Source: Artocarpus heterophyllus
Taxonomy: Eukaryota > Streptophyta > Magnoliopsida > Rosales > Moraceae
Direction of reading: 5' to 3'
Assembly: GCA_025403435.1 (NCBI GenBank)
Contig: CM046354.1
Span: 36,173,533 to 36,237,532, forward strand
DNA: 64,000 nucleotides
The notes beneath the pieces are model-generated. The model did no database searches. It was given only the letters and a program-made list of their open reading frames with translations, and was not told where the DNA came from. Made by a program: the position numbers and the translations under genes. Position 1 is the first letter of the stretch. Each line of letters starts with the position of its first letter. Of this stretch, positions 60,860 through 64,000 are shown in pieces.

Positions 60860-62900
60860 TTCAAGGCATATTTGGCACACTATATTATATTATATTGCAT
60901 TCAATTGCATTAGGGTTGGGATTCAAAGCTGGGGTCAGGGACAAGATTTGGGATCAAGGTTAGGATTCAAGGTCGGGGTCAGGATTCGAGATCAGTGTCG
61001 TAGTCGAGATTTATGTTTCAGGACCAAAGTTGGGGTCAGGATTCAAGATTCGGGACCATGGTTGAAGTCAGGATTTGGCACCAGTGTCAAGGTCAAGACT
61101 GGTGTTGGGGTTGATATTTTGGGATGGGGTCTGGATCAGGATTTAGGACCCGGGTCGTGGTTAGGGTTAAGGACAAGATTTGGGACCAGGGTTAAGGTTG
61201 GGATTCGAGACCAATGTCAGGGTCAGAATTTAAGATCAAGGTTAGGATCGAAGTCGAGATTCGAGACCAGTGTTGAGTTCAGGGTTAGGGCCAAATTTGG
61301 GACCGGGCTCAGGTTGGGATTTGGGACAAATGTTGGGGTCAGGAGTTAGTGTCGGGGTTGGGACCAGGCTCGGGGTCAGGATTTGGGACCAATGTCAGGA
61401 TCGGGATTCGAGGTTGGGCTTTAGGACTAAGGTCAGGGTCTAGGTCGAGAATTGGGGAACCCGACCCCTCCTCCGATCCTGACCTAGAATCCTTACCCTG
61501 ACCTCAACCTTGGTCCATAAACCTAACCCTTACCCTAGCCCCAAATCTCAACCTTAGTGCTAAACCTGACCCTCCCGAATCCTGACCTGGTCTCGAATCT
61601 CGACCATAGTCTTGGTCTCAAATCCCAATTGGGAATCCCGACACCTAAATCCCAACTGCAAACTTGGTCTCAAATTCTAACTTTGACCCCTATCCTAACC
61701 CTGACCCTTACTCTGGTCCTAAATCTTAGCCTCAAATCTCAACCTCCGTCTCGAATCTCGAATCTTGATCCTGACCTAAATCCTGATTTAGAATCCTAAC
61801 ATCGACCCTGAATCCTGACTACGGCATCAATCTCGAATTCCACTTCTACCTCGACCTTGGTCTCAAATCTAGGCCTGGAATCCCGACCTTGACCCCAACC
61901 CTAAAATTGGTCCTAAATCTCGACCTTGACCCCAACGTCGATGTCGATACCAGTCCCAAATCCCAACCTAGAATCCCAACACTGACTTTGAATCCTGACT
62001 ATGACACCAATCTCAAATTCTGACTTTGACCTGGACCCAGAACTTGGTCCCAAATATTGGCCTTGAATCCTAACCCTGACCTTGATTTTGATCCTAAATC
62101 CCTTCCCTAGCCTCGACCCTAGTTTGTAATCTTGACCTCGACCCTGGTCCTGAATCATAATCTAGAATCCCAGCCCCCAGCCCTAAATTTCGACCGACCC
62201 TAACACTGGTCTTGAATCTTGACCCCAACCCTTGTTCCCAAGACTTGACCTCGGTCCTTAATCCTGACCTAGAATCCTGACCTCGAACCCAACCTCAGCT
62301 TTGAATCTTGACCTCGACTCTGACATTGGTCTCGAATCTCGACCCCAACCTTTGTCCCGAATCCCAATCCTAACCTTGACCCTGATCCTGATCCCGACCC
62401 TGACTCCTAATCATGACCTTAACCCTAGTCGTGAATCCTAATCCTGACCTTGTCCCGAATCTCGATCTCAGCCTTAGACCCAAATCCCAATCCCAGTCCC
62501 GAATCTCAACATCAACCCTGAATCCCGATCATGACCCAGGTCTCAAATCTTGACTTCGACCCGACCCTAGTCTTGAATCTTGACCCCAATCCTTGTCCCA
62601 AATTTCATCCTTGAATCCCGACGATGACTCTAATCCCAAATCTTGACCTCATACTCGAATCCCGACCCCAGACCTTGTTCTTGAATCTCATTCTAAAACC
62701 TTAACTTCTATGTCAATTTTTAATATATTTTAAATATTTGATTGGTTTATTAATACGTATTTTTGGTTTAAATTATACAATGTGGTCTAAGATGAAAGTT
62801 TTTGGTCATATTTGATCTAATGACTTGTATTGTATTAATTTTTGATTTCACATTAAATAATACAGTATATGGATGTCGCCAAACATTGTATTATTTTTAA
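60860..62900. mobile_element. possible MITE-like element filled with a minisatellite
   Basis: Left flank TTTGGCACACTATATTATATT and the reverse complement of the right flank (TTTGGCGACATCCATATACTG, from about 62860-62885) resemble each other like terminal inverted repeats. Between them is the strand-switching minisatellite. No coding region. The boundaries and class are tentative. Confidence 0.35.
60916..62700. repeat. degenerate strand-switching minisatellite
   Basis: From 60916 to about 61455 the plus strand is G-rich, with repeated words such as GGGATTCGAGACCA, GGTCAGGGTC and GGGTTAGG in roughly 12- or 24-base spacing. From about 61458 to 62700 the same words appear in the complementary sense (GAATCCTGACC, CGACCCTGA, CCCGAATC). 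The array therefore forms a large imperfect palindrome. Long open frames on both strands here are low-complexity by-products. Confidence 0.85.
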
Positions 62901-63356
62901 ATAATACAATATAGAGTGCTAATACAAGAAAAATGCTTTTAAATAAAAGGGATAGAAAAAGACAAAACTAAACCCATAGAATCTATATGTTCAAAATTGA
63001 ATCTAAGAATTAAAATATAAAATCTAAAAATAATATATGGAAAATGGACTATGTTAGAGCCGTAAGAGCAGATGGGTTGAACCGCTTGAGGTTAGGAATG
63101 ACCAAAGCTGGCTTACTACTTGCGCAAGGTTGAGGGGCCCAACGCTTGGCTCACACAAGGGTAGGGGTAGTGGTGTCTTTGTTTCAAATGAGTAGGTCTA
63201 AGTTTCACGTGGGAGGTAATAGCAATAGTGCCTGGATTTCACGTTTGGGGGATTGTAGACATGGAGGTATTTTTGTAGATATGGGTTTATTTTTTATTTT
63301 TATTTTCATATTCGAGTTCTCTTATTTTAATAAAATGATTTTATCGTTTTAGATAT
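62901..63356. other. unassigned intergenic DNA
   Basis: No supported gene or element. The short open frame at 63146 has no family signature. Confidence 0.45.
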
Positions 63357-64000
63357 TGTTGATGCTTACCAGTAAATGATGACGATTCAACACCACGTGC
63401 GGCTGCACATGATATTTGGACGGCTCTTTCTTGTTTGTCTCGCCCTGCTTAGACGTACCTATAACAAGAGGAGAGACGCTTCGGAGGTAAGAAGGGGGAC
63501 ATCGGTGGGTACCGGATAAGAGCTCTCTAACACATAAGGCAGGCGCTGCTCGACAAAGAACGGAAGCTAGTTAGTTGGGAAGGAGCATGTTGGCCTCGAG
63601 CTATAATAAATGCGCTATATTTATAGGTTGTCACTTGAATCGGGTGTTAGGTGAGTTTTACACACAACCTGCGTGTCACATCAAGGTCTGTTAGAAGGTA
63701 GGTAACATGTGTCATGGTCCCCGTCGATATATTAGCCTCTATTTAACAGCATGAATGTGGCCATTTGTTGGCTTCTCGTGGTGAATGGCAGCTTGTTTGC
63801 AGCCTCTGACAACCCGACCCGAGCACGTGCCAGTCCGAGGAGGTGACAACTCACGCCACAACCAGCAGGGGCCCTGTTGAGCACCTTGGACATATAGGCC
63901 AAGCTCTTGAGGTTGGTATTGTGCTTCCCGGAGCATCTGCCTAGCATATTTGTTGAGCCACTAGGATCTGCTCCTCAGGAACGGTGCCGAGCACACCCCT
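63357..64000 (-). repeat. Tat-type gypsy LTR at the right window edge
   Basis: 63357-63980 is related to the LTR at 14236-14849. It starts TGTTGATGCTTACCAG and contains CAACACCACGTGCGGCTGC. The last 20 bases (63981-64000) read on the minus strand AGGGGTGTGCTCGGCACCGT, a Tat polypurine-type signature, so this is probably the 3' LTR of a minus-strand element that continues beyond the window. Confidence 0.6.

Noticed and set aside
60916..61455. Interstitial telomere repeat
   Set aside because: GGTTAGGG-like words occur, but there is no run of TTTAGGG units and the main word is different.
60948..62158. Open frames of 80-133 codons over the minisatellite
   Set aside because: Low-complexity products (RVRIRDQ, LTLTLTL types) of a repeated word; frames are open on both strands.

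Overview
The window is plant nuclear DNA, most likely from a dicot. It is AT-rich and intron-poor, and dominated by plant Ty1/copia and Ty3/gypsy LTR retrotransposons. It holds one recognisable host gene, an EIN3/EIL ethylene-response transcription factor. The species cannot be named from sequence alone. No tRNA, rRNA or CRISPR array was seen.

Layout. 1-6359: the 5' part of an Angela-like copia element (minus strand), with pol running off the left edge. 6360-12199: a decayed Tat-lineage gypsy element (minus), followed by a copia solo LTR (12200-14208) and a gypsy LTR (14236-14849). 14870-25128: an EIN3/EIL gene (19568-21415, minus) flanked by two old LTRs of one family in opposite orientation, with a terminal-inverted-repeat element downstream of the gene. 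25321-34505: a young, structurally complete non-autonomous gypsy-type retrotransposon. It has identical-length 2398-bp LTRs, an ATTTT target duplication, a PBS and a PPT, but no gag or pol. It carries two intact unrelated ORFs. 35109-60664: a nested pile. A decayed hAT-like element appears to be split by about 25 kb of later insertions: gypsy-LTR-related DNA, a complete copia element (35813-45469, plus, TSD GTAAT), a second copia element (46172-55040, minus, TSD GTTGG) and a CACTA transposon (55270-60446). 60860-62900: a degenerate GC-rich minisatellite whose strand switches midway, apparently inside a MITE-like element. 63357-64000: another Tat-type LTR at the right edge.

The most interesting object is the 9185-bp gypsy-type element at 25321-34505. 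Its first ORF (143 aa) looks like the cysteine-rich nucleic-acid-binding proteins (reported RNA-silencing suppressors) of Betaflexiviridae such as carlaviruses and vitiviruses. Its second ORF (216 aa) is an intronless LOG-family cytokinin-activating-enzyme homologue. It has lost a conserved arginine and ends in an EAR-like LxLxL tail. Both ORFs are open although gag and pol are absent, so the element looks like a retrotransposon that carries a possible anti-silencing gene and a hormone-related gene. The LTRs differ by about 16 sites in 2398 by eye, almost all transitions, so the insertion is recent. The copia copy at 35813-45469 differs at about 49 of 2015 LTR sites and is older. All gag-pol reading frames in the window are broken, so any mobility would depend on proteins made elsewhere.
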